From NCBI GenBank assembly GCA_003167055.1, contig PMUE01000147.1:1-23537 (forward strand): DNA of 23,537 nt, in the 5' to 3' direction. The notes beneath the pieces were generated by a model. The model worked only from the letters and a program-made list of their open reading frames with translations, was not told where the DNA came from and searched no databases. The position numbers and the translations under genes are program-made. The stretch is from Vulcanimicrobiota bacterium (GTDB lineage Bacteria; Vulcanimicrobiota; Vulcanimicrobiia; Vulcanimicrobiales; Vulcanimicrobiaceae). Below, piece by piece: positions 14,037 to 21,477 of this stretch (position 1 is the stretch's first letter; each line of letters starts with the position of its first letter).

Positions 14037-15115
14037 CGCTGCCTGCGGTAGCGCGCCTGATCGACAACTTCGTCAACAGCGGAAATAACGACGGAAGGAC
14101 GGTAAAGTTGAATCGCATGGGGCGAACCCGCAACGACGAAATGCGCACCGACGGAGGATAGCCCAGCAATGTGCTCTTCGGCCTCGTCCTTGGCGAGCCA
14201 GGTCGCGCGCTGCGCGGCCACCGATATCGGACCACTGTCGTCGACGTCACCGTCTTCGGAGTCCGTGAGGACGATGAGTGGTAGATCGCCGTACGGACGA
14301 TGCGCTGCGCGAACCTCTGCCGCGCTTTTGTCGGACGCCTCGAGCTCGAGCGCCTCGTCTTTCCACAGTGAAGCTCGGTTCAAATGTTCGCCGCGCACCT
14401 CTGCAATGGCGCAGGCAGGCGGTGAAATCGTCGGACAGCCGGCTGCACCTAGACGCTCACGATAAGCGGCGAGACCACCTAAGAAGAAGGCGCATGTTCC
14501 CCGTGTGACGGTTACCGCGCAGTTGTCGAACTGCCTGTACCAATTGTGCACTTGCTGGTTGTACCATTGGCCTGATTTATGCATCACGGCCGTTACAATT
14601 TTCGAATCGTCGGCGAGCGTGTCAAATTCCGAATCTGGATCGACCTCGACAAGGCCAACGACTTCGGCCGGGTAACGGTACTGATAGAGGCGGGTATACA
14701 GTCCGCCGCTCGACCATCCAACAAGTACGTACGGCGGCGCGATTCCGGCACCGCGTAGGAGTGCGTGCAAATCACGCACGACCGCTGCTGCGTCCCGTGG
14801 GGCGGCAGCGGGATCGCTAAACCCTAATCCGGCTCGATCGTACGAACAGACCCTGGTACTTTTTGAAATCGTGGGTTGTACTAATCGCCAGGCGGCCGAA
14901 TCGGCGATGAGCCCCGCCTCGAGAATCACCGTCGGGGATCCCGTTCCCGTGCAGATGATGTTCAGCCGGCGCCCGCCCATGTCGACGAGACGTTGAGGAT
15001 GAAGATACCAGTTGACATTGTAGGGCTGGGTCTTGTGCGGTTGAGCTGCAGCGACTTGCGTCAAAACAATTGCGCAAATGATCGCAGCACGAAATAAGCA
15101 CCGAAATGCGTTCAC
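14033..15115 (-). CDS. Exported alpha/beta hydrolase
   Basis: A 360-residue alpha/beta-hydrolase-fold protein with a signal peptide (AAIICAIVLTQVAAAQ). The oxyanion region is VILEAGLIADSAAW and the nucleophile elbow is LVGWSSGGLYTRLY (Ser about 135). The conserved CSYDRAGLGFSDP strand precedes it, and the late GSPHAIQLYRP supplies the catalytic His (about 337). SEDGDVDD near 285 may hold the acid. It belongs with epoxide hydrolase/esterase-like enzymes; the substrate is unknown. GTG at 15115 is preceded by AAGGAG with five intervening bases. It lies 19 bp after the membrane protein and overlaps the next gene by 4 bp, so it is central to the padR operon. Confidence 0.9.
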   Translation of the reverse strand: MNAFRCLFRAAIICAIVLTQVAAAQPHKTQPYNVNWYLHPQRLVDMGGRRLNIICTGTGSPTVILEAGLIADSAAWRLVQPTISKSTRVCSYDRAGLGFSDPAAAPRDAAAVVRDLHALLRGAGIAPPYVLVGWSSGGLYTRLYQYRYPAEVVGLVEVDPDSEFDTLADDSKIVTAVMHKSGQWYNQQVHNWYRQFDNCAVTVTRGTCAFFLGGLAAYRERLGAAGCPTISPPACAIAEVRGEHLNRASLWKDEALELEASDKSAAEVRAAHRPYGDLPLIVLTDSEDGDVDDSGPISVAAQRATWLAKDEAEEHIAGLSSVGAHFVVAGSPHAIQLYRPSVVISAVDEVVDQARYRRQR

Positions 15116-15134
15116 GCGGGCTCCTTGATGAGAA

Positions 15135-15722
15135 TTAGGTTACGTTGCCTATCCTGCGTCCGACGATCTGATAGACGGCGGCGCCAACACACATCGCTGG
15201 GATGACTCCCCCAAGCTCAATCCACGCACAAAGCGGTGCTTGAGAACCCGGGTGACCGGCGACGGCTGGGATAACGAAGCAGAGAACTAGAAATAACGCT
15301 GCACAAAAGGCAACGCGCAGACCATCGGTCCGAACGAGCCGCGCAAGGATCGCGCCGAAAACTACCGCATCGGTGTAGTTGATGCAAAGCCAGAACCAGG
15401 TTGGGCCGGGATTCGCACTGCCGAATACACTCTGGATTACAATCTCGATCACCATGAGCACCGAGACCATGGCGAGTAGTACAGCGAACGCAATGAGTGC
15501 AACGCCGATGCGACGACGTGCCGATCTGTTCGATCTGGAGTACGAGAGAAGCGACGGTATTGAAAGCACCGTTTGCGCCCAATACCAGCGATTCGCAGCC
15601 TTCGCTCCGCGTAAAGACGCAATGCGAAGGTATTCCTCATGCAGATCGCCCGCAACAACGACGTAGTCGCCTGCAGGCGCGGCGGCTGCGAGAAGCGCTT
15701 GAGCGAGGGTAGGCGGCCTCAC
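15135..15722 (-). CDS. 4-TM membrane protein with permease-prefix-like segment
   Basis: A 195-residue membrane protein. Residues 24-49 read GDLHEEYLRIASLRGAKAAN and RWYWAQ, which resembles the prefix (GDL.EEY...WYW.Q) found in front of ABC macrolide-type permeases that accompany PadR regulators. Instead of a full FtsX-type permease, four hydrophobic helices follow (about 73-100, 107-130, 134-155 and 160-188) and the protein ends. It may be a stand-alone derivative of that sensing or assembly module. The start overlaps the padR stop by 4 bp (ATGA), tying its synthesis to PadR. Confidence 0.8.
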   Translation of the reverse strand: MRPPTLAQALLAAAAPAGDYVVVAGDLHEEYLRIASLRGAKAANRWYWAQTVLSIPSLLSYSRSNRSARRRIGVALIAFAVLLAMVSVLMVIEIVIQSVFGSANPGPTWFWLCINYTDAVVFGAILARLVRTDGLRVAFCAALFLVLCFVIPAVAGHPGSQAPLCAWIELGGVIPAMCVGAAVYQIVGRRIGNVT

Positions 15723-16051
15723 GCGGTCGCGTCTCGGAGCGACACACCCGCGTGAAGTCGTTCCAGCGTGTGTCGCGCATTTTTGAGTGCCGAAACGCCG
15801 TCAGCCTGGACCTTGAAGTGACGTTTGGCTTTGCCGCCGCGTTCAGCGGTCGGCTCGCCGATCCAAGAGGAAACCAAACCCTTTCGTTCGAGACGCTCAA
15901 GTGTCGCGTGGACCGCGCCGATCGCGGGTGAACGACCCGTTACGTGCTCGATTTCAGCGCGAATCATTGCGCCATACACACCGTCGCCCAAACGGAGGAC
16001 GGTCAGCAGAACGATATGCTCGAACTCGCCGAGGTACTCACTCTTCGCCAT
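15719..16051 (-). CDS. PadR-family transcriptional regulator
   Basis: A 110-residue winged-helix protein of the PadR family. GEFEHIVLLTVLRLGDGVYGAMIRAEIE is the diagnostic N-terminal helix set. IGAVHATLERLERKGLVSSWIGEPTAERGGKAKRHFKV is the recognition helix and wing. The shortened C-terminal dimerisation helix (AHTLERLHAGV type) fits subfamily 2. It starts at ATG 16051, right at the edge of the inverted repeat at 16050-16074, consistent with autorepression. It leads a leftward operon of five tightly linked genes, overlapping the next by 4 bp. The short leader suggests near-leaderless translation. Confidence 0.92.
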   Translation of the reverse strand: MAKSEYLGEFEHIVLLTVLRLGDGVYGAMIRAEIEHVTGRSPAIGAVHATLERLERKGLVSSWIGEPTAERGGKAKRHFKVQADGVSALKNARHTLERLHAGVSLRDATA

Positions 16052-16089
16052 ATTATCTACATAGTAGATAATATCAGGGCTTCTGTCAA
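16050..16089 (-). promoter_or_regulatory. padR operon promoter with perfect PadR-type operator
   Basis: Read on the minus strand, TTGACA (plus 16084-16089) is followed after exactly 17 nt by TACTAT (plus 16061-16066) as the -10. A perfect 11-bp inverted repeat, ATATTATCTAC (16050-16060) and GTAGATAATAT (16064-16074) around ATA, covers the -10 and runs to the start codon at 16051. Transcription should start a few bases before the ATG. Repressor binding would block the promoter completely. Confidence 0.75.
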
Positions 16090-16105
16090 CCCGCGGTGAG
16101 CGATG

Positions 16106-16573
16106 CTAGAAGCAACTCGAGCCCTGCGGATACGGGCCGAGGTCAAGGCCGATCGTGAAGCGCCCGTTGTTTTCGTTGATCGTCGCTTTGCGCGGACTCA
16201 GCTCCCACTGGCCGTTCATCTTGACTCGAGGCACATCTTCATTGCTGCGGACGTCGCCAACGTTTGGTGAACCCTTACACGGGACGCTCTTGTAATTCAT
16301 GACTTCCGCGCGAGCCCCGATCTGCGGGCCGAGATCGATATAGTTAAATGCGATCCATGAGGACCACGAACCATTCGGGACCACCTCGTGGGCGCGTTCG
16401 ATTTTCCAACCGGCCTGCAGGACGTACGAATAGTAGAGCGTCGCCCAGACGCAGTACTTCGTGTTGTTCTGGAACGTGACGAACGTGCCTCCGCGGCAGC
16501 CCGCGAGCGCGGGGTTCGTTGTTAGGAATGCGAGGAATAGCGATGCGGCCAGGACCGAAATGCGACGAATCAT
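16106..16573 (-). CDS. Small exported protein, N-N-x-T family
   Basis: A 155-residue exported protein with signal peptide ISVLAASLFLAFLTTNPALA. CGGAGGT lies four bases before the ATG. The mature protein begins CRGGTFVTFQNNTKYCVWATLYYS, then W-K-I-E-R-A, VVPNGSWSSW, DLGPQIGARAEV and P-C-K-G. The C-terminal half adds KATINENNGRFTIGLDLG. It matches the 6925 protein at W-x-I-(D/E)-R-A and DLGPQI, and the 2707 protein at RAEV. It sits directly upstream of the padR promoter on the same strand and may read into it unless terminated. It is probably monocistronic. Function unknown. Confidence 0.82.
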   Translation of the reverse strand: MIRRISVLAASLFLAFLTTNPALAGCRGGTFVTFQNNTKYCVWATLYYSYVLQAGWKIERAHEVVPNGSWSSWIAFNYIDLGPQIGARAEVMNYKSVPCKGSPNVGDVRSNEDVPRVKMNGQWELSPRKATINENNGRFTIGLDLGPYPQGSSCF

Positions 16574-16703
16574 AGTACCTCCGAAAAGGAAGCTTCGGCG
16601 GGCAATCAGCGCTTACTTCTTATCGTGTTGCGCCGCGTTCCTCGCCGGTGCCAAGGAGGTTCTTGCGCAGCTTCATCCGGTTCAAGGAAGATCACGAGCA
16701 CCG

Positions 16704-16733
16704 TTGACTTTTCGCTCGACACAGCGCTAGATT
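16704..16733 (+). promoter_or_regulatory. Promoter for a leaderless XRE-STAND transcript
   Basis: TTGACT (16704-16709) is followed by an 18-nt spacer and TAGATT (16728-16733). The expected transcription start, about 6 nt downstream, coincides with the A of the ATG at 16739. No ribosome-binding site is visible, which fits a leaderless mRNA. Confidence 0.45.
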
Positions 16734-16738
16734 GGCGT

Positions 16739-19174
16739 ATGCCGAGCTTTGGGGAACTGCTGCGGCAGTTTCGGACTGCCGGCGGCTTTTCACAAGGGTT
16801 CTTAGCGGAGCGCGCACGACTAAGCCGCGAGGCGGTAAGTGCGCTTGCGCGCGGCGCGCGCCGCGCACCCTATCGCGTGACGGTTGCGCTTCTCGCCGAC
16901 GCGTTGGGGCTGTCAGTTGAGCAGCGAGCGGAACTCGAGTTGGCCGCGGCACACGGACGAGCCCGCACAGCACGTGAGAGCCCAACGCCGGGCGAACCAC
17001 GGCACAATCTCGCGCTGCAGCTGACCTCGTTCGTGGGACGAGAACGTGAACTCGGCGATCTCACGGCGCTCCTTGCAAAGCATCGTTTGGTTACGGTGAC
17101 AGGTTCGGGTGGGATCGGGAAAACGCGCGTTGCGCTCGAGGTTGCGGCACGGATCCTCCCAAGCCGAGGCGACGAAATCTGGTTTATCGATCTTTCGGCC
17201 CTCAGCGACGGCGCCTTGACCGCAAGCAAGATCGCCTCGGTTATGAATATCGAGTTCGATGCGCGCGGCGAACCTGCAGTTGAACTCGCGCGAAGTCTTC
17301 GCGGCCGCAAACTCGTGCTCGTCCTCGATAACTGCGAGCACGTCATCACTCACGTCGCCGACGTCGCGCGCGCAATCCTTCAAACGTGTCCAACGGTCAC
17401 GATATTTGCCACGAGCCGCGAACGTATCGGCATTGTAGGCGAAGCTACGTACCGCATCGCGTCGCTTCCCGAGTCGACCGCGGTCTCACTGTTTACCGAT
17501 CGGGCCGTGCTCGTGGAGCCGCTCTTTGCGCTTACGCCGGAGCGTGCCGAGATCGCGGCCGATATTTGCCGCCGTCTCGACGGCATTCCGCTAGCGATCG
17601 AGTTGACTGCGGCGCAACTGCCGATGCTGGGACTCCAGACCTTACAAGCGCGTCTGGAGGAGCATTTTAACATCCCGACCGGTCGTCGTGATTTACCGCC
17701 ACGCCAGCAGACCGTGATCGCAACGATACGGTGGAGTTATGATTTGTTGGCGAAGGAGGAACGTGAGCTCCTGTGTGATGTTGCGGTGTTTTCCGGGGGC
17801 TTTACGCTCGATGCCGCGGAGGTGGTGTGCGTCCACGACGCCATCGACCGGTCATCAATCTTGCCCATCCTATCATCATTGATAGACAAATCGCTCGTCA
17901 ACGTAGAGCACCTGCGTGAGGGTGTACGCTATGCACTGCTGGATTCGGTTCGATCCTTTGGATTGGACCGGCTCCGCGAAGCCGGCAACGAAACTTGCGC
18001 ATTTAGGCGGCATGCGCAGTGGCTGGCCGCTATTGCTGACGACATCGACCGTAAATATGCGCAAACGCCGCCTGAGATATCCGAAGCACTCTTACCGGAG
18101 TTTGACAATGTGCGTGGCGCGATTGCCTGGTCGCTGGATGCCTCGTCGCACGATGATCGCGCGCTTGCAGGAAAGATTATCACGCACCTTGATGGCCTTT
18201 GGGTGGTTACGGGGCGTCGTCAAGAGCGGCGGCGGTGGATCGAATTCGCGCTCGAACGCATCGACGAAACGAATCATCCCCTTGTTGTTGCTCACCTACT
18301 GCTGGACTTCATCGTCAGCGGCGCCTACTACGAAAAGGCTGCGCTCGCAGCCATCGACCGAGCCATTCCGCTGTTCGACCGAGTAGGCGATTGGCGCGCT
18401 TCAGTCCGCTTGCATTCGATGCTCACGAGTGTCCTCGCTGAGAACGGGAAGTTCGCCGAGGCAGAGCAATCATTTGAACGTGCCTTCGCTCTGCTCGCGG
18501 CAGAGGAGCAAAACCTAAACTCGATGCTGCGTGCTACTTTGTTCGTCAATAGATTCACGCTGGACATGTTGCAGCGACGATTCAACGACGCACGTGCGGA
18601 TCTTGCAAACGCAGAGGCAATCGCCTTATCGTTGGGGGATCGCTTCTTTGGTATTTGTTATTGTTGTCCCCGACTAGTGCAAATTGAACATGCAGTGGGT
18701 AACACGCCGCGTGCAGTCCAGATCGCTGAGCAAATGTTGGATAGCGAATTCGGATCCAACCCCCTAGTCGCATTCCAAGCCGTAGACGCGCTCGCAGCCT
18801 TGCGACTTCTGCTGGGCGAAGTCAGCGCAGCCGCCGAATCTATACGGGTACTGCTGGGCAGGATGCGTCCAAGCCAGGCTCTGTCCTACCCGGCGTGCGA
18901 TTACGCGGCGGCCGCAGCCGCCTTGCGTGGCCACGGGCTCGTGGCGGCGAAGCTCACGGGATTTGTGGCCGTGCAGGAGCAGCGTACCAATTCCCGGAGG
19001 ACGGTGCTTCGAGAAGAAACGCACAAGCTTCTTCGCTCATTACTTGACGATCAACTGAGCAGTGACGACATCGCCGCCGCAGGTTCCGAAGGCGCGCGAC
19101 TTACGGGAGACGAGGCGATCGCTGAGGCGCTTGCTTCTCTCGATTTGGAGCCGGTACCAACGGGCCTGCGGTAA
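16739..19174 (+). CDS. XRE-HTH STAND ATPase-TPR regulator
   Basis: An 811-residue protein. Residues 4-60 form an XRE-type helix-turn-helix (FGELLRQFRTAGGFSQGFLA, AERARLSREAVSALARG), typical of actinobacterial-style HTH-STAND regulators. The ATPase core has FVGRERELGDL, P-loop GSGGIGKT (122-129), Walker B KLVLVLDNCEH (about 191-201), FATSRE and GIPLAIELTAAQL. A winged-helix region (RQQTVIATIRWSYDLLAKEE) and TPR-like repeats to the C-terminus follow. It probably couples ligand-triggered oligomerisation to DNA binding. ATG at 16739 is chosen over an upstream ATG at 16625 because the HTH begins there and a promoter points to it. Its TAA abuts the stop of the convergent gene with no spacer. Confidence 0.9.
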   Translation: MPSFGELLRQFRTAGGFSQGFLAERARLSREAVSALARGARRAPYRVTVALLADALGLSVEQRAELELAAAHGRARTARESPTPGEPRHNLALQLTSFVGRERELGDLTALLAKHRLVTVTGSGGIGKTRVALEVAARILPSRGDEIWFIDLSALSDGALTASKIASVMNIEFDARGEPAVELARSLRGRKLVLVLDNCEHVITHVADVARAILQTCPTVTIFATSRERIGIVGEATYRIASLPESTAVSLFTDRAVLVEPLFALTPERAEIAADICRRLDGIPLAIELTAAQLPMLGLQTLQARLEEHFNIPTGRRDLPPRQQTVIATIRWSYDLLAKEERELLCDVAVFSGGFTLDAAEVVCVHDAIDRSSILPILSSLIDKSLVNVEHLREGVRYALLDSVRSFGLDRLREAGNETCAFRRHAQWLAAIADDIDRKYAQTPPEISEALLPEFDNVRGAIAWSLDASSHDDRALAGKIITHLDGLWVVTGRRQERRRWIEFALERIDETNHPLVVAHLLLDFIVSGAYYEKAALAAIDRAIPLFDRVGDWRASVRLHSMLTSVLAENGKFAEAEQSFERAFALLAAEEQNLNSMLRATLFVNRFTLDMLQRRFNDARADLANAEAIALSLGDRFFGICYCCPRLVQIEHAVGNTPRAVQIAEQMLDSEFGSNPLVAFQAVDALAALRLLLGEVSAAAESIRVLLGRMRPSQALSYPACDYAAAAAALRGHGLVAAKLTGFVAVQEQRTNSRRTVLREETHKLLRSLLDDQLSSDDIAAAGSEGARLTGDEAIAEALASLDLEPVPTGLR

Positions 19175-19843
19175 CTACATGGGCTTAGCGCCGTGTTCCC
19201 CCACGACCACGGTCTTTGCGGCGAGGCCGGACGAGCTTGGCACCGCGAGCACGAGGATGTGAGCACCGGTCACCAGCGCCGCTTTAGACCCCGGCTCGAT
19301 GTACGTTACGGGCGTATTCGATGGGATCGTTATCGTTTTCGTGCCGCTTGGAAAAATCATCGTAATCATCTTGCGACCGCCGTTCGAACCGACGGTTCTC
19401 ACCGTGGAGTTTGCCATCATATGGGACGCTTGGGCGACGGTTCGCACGGTCGCATTGGCCATCATGTGCGAGCCGTTGCTATCCATCTTGGTGAAGCCTT
19501 CCCCGGTGCCGCGCAGCGAGGGTGCAAAAATGTGCACTTCGGTCGACACGAATGTCCCGTCAGGTTGTGCCACCACGGTCGTTCCGATGAACGAGCCCTG
19601 TGTCACTTTATCGAGCGATGAATTGGAGAGGCCTAAGAAGCGGGTGCTCGGGGCCAGAGACAGGGTGTCCTCACCGGACGACGTCTTGATGACGATCGAC
19701 GTCGCCGTCGCGGAAACGATCGTGCCTTCGAGGCGCGTCGCTTTTGCCATGGATTGCGCCGGGGCGGCAATCGGAAGAAGCGACACCAGCAGCGCCGCAG
19801 TCATGAATACTCTACGCATTGGCCCATTGAAGGCAACGCTCAT
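19175..19843 (-). CDS. Exported protein with OB-like domain and internal repeat
   Basis: A 222-residue exported protein. The signal peptide is VFMTAALLVSLLPIAAPAQS. The first mature part, TRLEGTIVSATATSIVIKTSSGED and then STRFLGLSNSSLDKVTQGSF, looks like the small OB/DUF5666-type domain of exported proteins. The text continues GTFVSTEVHIFAPSLRGTGEG. A 15-residue unit (SHMMAN-x-TVRTV) then occurs twice in tandem before a final beta-rich section. Start choice is uncertain: ATG at 19843, 19819 or 19804; the two later ones lie closer to the signal peptide and none has a clear ribosome-binding site. It is divergent from the 19903 gene. The role is unknown, perhaps metal- or surface-related because of the paired His-Met-Met repeats. 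Confidence 0.85.
   Translation of the reverse strand: MSVAFNGPMRRVFMTAALLVSLLPIAAPAQSMAKATRLEGTIVSATATSIVIKTSSGEDTLSLAPSTRFLGLSNSSLDKVTQGSFIGTTVVAQPDGTFVSTEVHIFAPSLRGTGEGFTKMDSNGSHMMANATVRTVAQASHMMANSTVRTVGSNGGRKMITMIFPSGTKTITIPSNTPVTYIEPGSKAALVTGAHILVLAVPSSSGLAAKTVVVGEHGAKPM
19391..19471 (-). repeat. Intragenic tandem repeat (45-bp period)
   Basis: Two 36-bp blocks (19436-19471 and 19391-19426), 45 bp apart, encode SHMMANATVRTV and SHMMANSTVRTV. The blocks are about 28/36 identical at DNA level, with most differences synonymous, so the peptide is conserved more tightly than the DNA. Confidence 0.75.
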
Positions 19844-19902
19844 GAAGAAACTCTGAAGAGGAAGGCGAGCATTTGCTTGACCCGTAAGGGTAAGCTAAAC
19901 AG

Positions 19903-20325
19903 ATGAAGAGTTCCACCCCCAAAAGCCTTTCGTGGCGCGACATCCTCGACGCGCTGCGCGTCTGTACCGCGGATTCGGTTTTCATTGGCGACGGCCGCGA
20001 GCTCGCACCGGCCGGTGCCGTTGCGAATCGACCGTCGGCGAAGGGTACGGAGCTCTGCCTCTTTCCCAGCAACACGCCCGCATCGCGGCAGGCGTTGATC
20101 GAGCAACTCGCGAGCTTATCTTCGTCGAGTGGGCGCCGCTTCATGGCCTCGGCGCGCGCGAAGATCGGGGATTCGGCGCTTCTAGTGGAGTCCGTCGCGG
20201 ATGAAGACACCGGCGGCACGATCGCTGCCGTCGTGCGCACACGGCGTCCGAAACTGGCCTTCAATCAAAGTCAGCAGACCGGCAGTACCACGACACTCCG
20301 CAGCAAACGCATCAAAACCGGGTAG
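19903..20325 (+). CDS. Hypothetical protein upstream of cysteine synthase
   Basis: A 140-residue soluble-looking protein with no signal peptide or membrane segment. It opens LSWRDILDALRVCTADSVFIGDGREL, has a central ELCLFPSNTPASRQALIEQL and ends with a basic tail (RTRRPKLAFNQSQQTGS, then RSKRIKTG). I do not recognise a family. The last ~20 residues could be an unstructured tail. It precedes the cysteine synthase by 4 bp, so the two should be co-transcribed and possibly translationally coupled, because cysK has no clear ribosome-binding site. A redox or sulfur link is possible from context only. The start ATG is moderately supported. Confidence 0.65.
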   Translation: MKSSTPKSLSWRDILDALRVCTADSVFIGDGRELAPAGAVANRPSAKGTELCLFPSNTPASRQALIEQLASLSSSSGRRFMASARAKIGDSALLVESVADEDTGGTIAAVVRTRRPKLAFNQSQQTGSTTTLRSKRIKTG

Positions 20326-20329
20326 CACC

Positions 20330-21292
20330 ATGAGCTTCTCGGACACCGTCGGTGCGACGCCCCTGATCGAGTTGCGTGCCCTGTCGCGCGAGTTGGGGCG
20401 GCGCATTTTGGGCAAAGCGGAGTTCCTCAACCCGGGCGGATCAGTCAAGGATCGCGCCGCGCGGGGGATGGTCGACGACGCCGAAACGCGCGGCGCGCTC
20501 AAACCCGGCGGCACGATCGTCGAAGGCACGGCCGGAAATACCGGCATTGCACTCGCCCTGGTAGCGGACGAACGCGGATACACTTGCGTCATCTGCATTC
20601 CAGACGATCAATCGCCCGAGAAGATCGATCTGCTGCGCGTCTGCGGCGCCGACGTGCGCGTCATCCCCGCCGTCGCGTTCACCAATCCGGAAAATTACTA
20701 TCACGTCGCGCGCCGGATTGCGGAAGCGATGCCCGGCGCCTTCTGGGCCAATCAATTTGAAAACACGGCGAATCGCCGCGCGCATGAATTGACTACTGGT
20801 CCCGAAATTTGGGAGCAGACGGGCGGACGCATCGACGCGTTCGTGGCTGCGGCTGGAACCGGCGGCACGGTTGCCGGCACCTCGATCGCGCTCAAGGCGC
20901 GCAACGATAAAATTCTTACGGTGCTCTGCGATCCGATGGGCTCCTCGCTCTATAACTACGTCAACAACGGCAAGCTCGAACCCGAAGGTGATTCCGATCT
21001 CGAAGGCATCGGCATCAAGCGCTTAACTGCCAATTTCGAAGGCGCACCGATCGACCGCGCGATTCGCGCGACCGATGCGCAGGCAATCGAGATGGCGCAT
21101 TGGCTGCTCGGCCACGAAGGGATCTTCGTCGGTGGATCGTCAGGTCTCAACGTCTTCGGTGCAGTGCAGATCGCCAAGGAGCTTCCCGAGGGTTCGACCG
21201 TGGTGACGATTCTCTGCGATGGCGGCCAGCGGTACCTCTCACGCATTTTCAACGATGCGTGGCTGCGCGAACAAGGGTTCACCCAGACATAA
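20330..21292 (+). CDS. cysK: Cysteine synthase (O-acetylserine sulfhydrylase)
   Basis: A 320-residue fold-type II PLP enzyme that makes L-cysteine from O-acetylserine and sulfide. The Schiff-base Lys is in NPGGSVKDRAA (about residue 40). EGTAGNTGIALAL is the substrate-binding loop; the third position is A instead of the more common S of TSGNTG, a variant seen in some cysteine synthases. AAGTGGTVAGT binds the phosphate and FVGGSSGLNV is the late conserved loop. ATG at 20330 is chosen because SDTVGATPLIEL is the family N-terminus; an in-frame ATG at 20201 would add 43 unrelated residues over the upstream gene. It lies between two small genes on the same strand. Confidence 0.93.
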   Translation: MSFSDTVGATPLIELRALSRELGRRILGKAEFLNPGGSVKDRAARGMVDDAETRGALKPGGTIVEGTAGNTGIALALVADERGYTCVICIPDDQSPEKIDLLRVCGADVRVIPAVAFTNPENYYHVARRIAEAMPGAFWANQFENTANRRAHELTTGPEIWEQTGGRIDAFVAAAGTGGTVAGTSIALKARNDKILTVLCDPMGSSLYNYVNNGKLEPEGDSDLEGIGIKRLTANFEGAPIDRAIRATDAQAIEMAHWLLGHEGIFVGGSSGLNVFGAVQIAKELPEGSTVVTILCDGGQRYLSRIFNDAWLREQGFTQT

Positions 21293-21307
21293 GGCAACCT
21301 AGTGCGC

Positions 21308-21475
21308 ATGAATACTGAAGCGCTTGCTGCTGCAAAGCAACAATGCCAGGTCGCGGCGCAGAGTTTTGTGCGTCTACAAGAGCACGGCCACGGAGTGCCC
21401 GAGGAACAACTCGCCTTCAATCATGCCGTTCTGCTCGCACTCAAAGGGCTCTACGAGGCCGTGGAATCGAACTGA
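21308..21475 (+). CDS. Small helical protein downstream of cysK
   Basis: A 55-residue frame beginning MNTEALAAAKQQCQVAAQSF and ending LKGLYEAVESN. The whole sequence is amphipathic-helical with few beta formers, and a single Cys at position 13. It starts 15 bp after the cysK stop; an in-frame GTG two codons earlier is an alternative start. It ends 2 bp before the stop of the convergent isomerase gene. Because it is densely packed, in frame and compositionally ordinary, I treat it as a real small gene, but I do not recognise a family. Confidence 0.55.
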   Translation: MNTEALAAAKQQCQVAAQSFVRLQEHGHGVPEEQLAFNHAVLLALKGLYEAVESN

Positions 21476-21477
21476 TT

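Noticed and set aside
20201..20329. A 43-residue N-terminal extension of cysteine synthase.
   Set aside because: It overlaps the upstream gene in another frame and is unlike the family, which begins at SDTVGATPLIEL.
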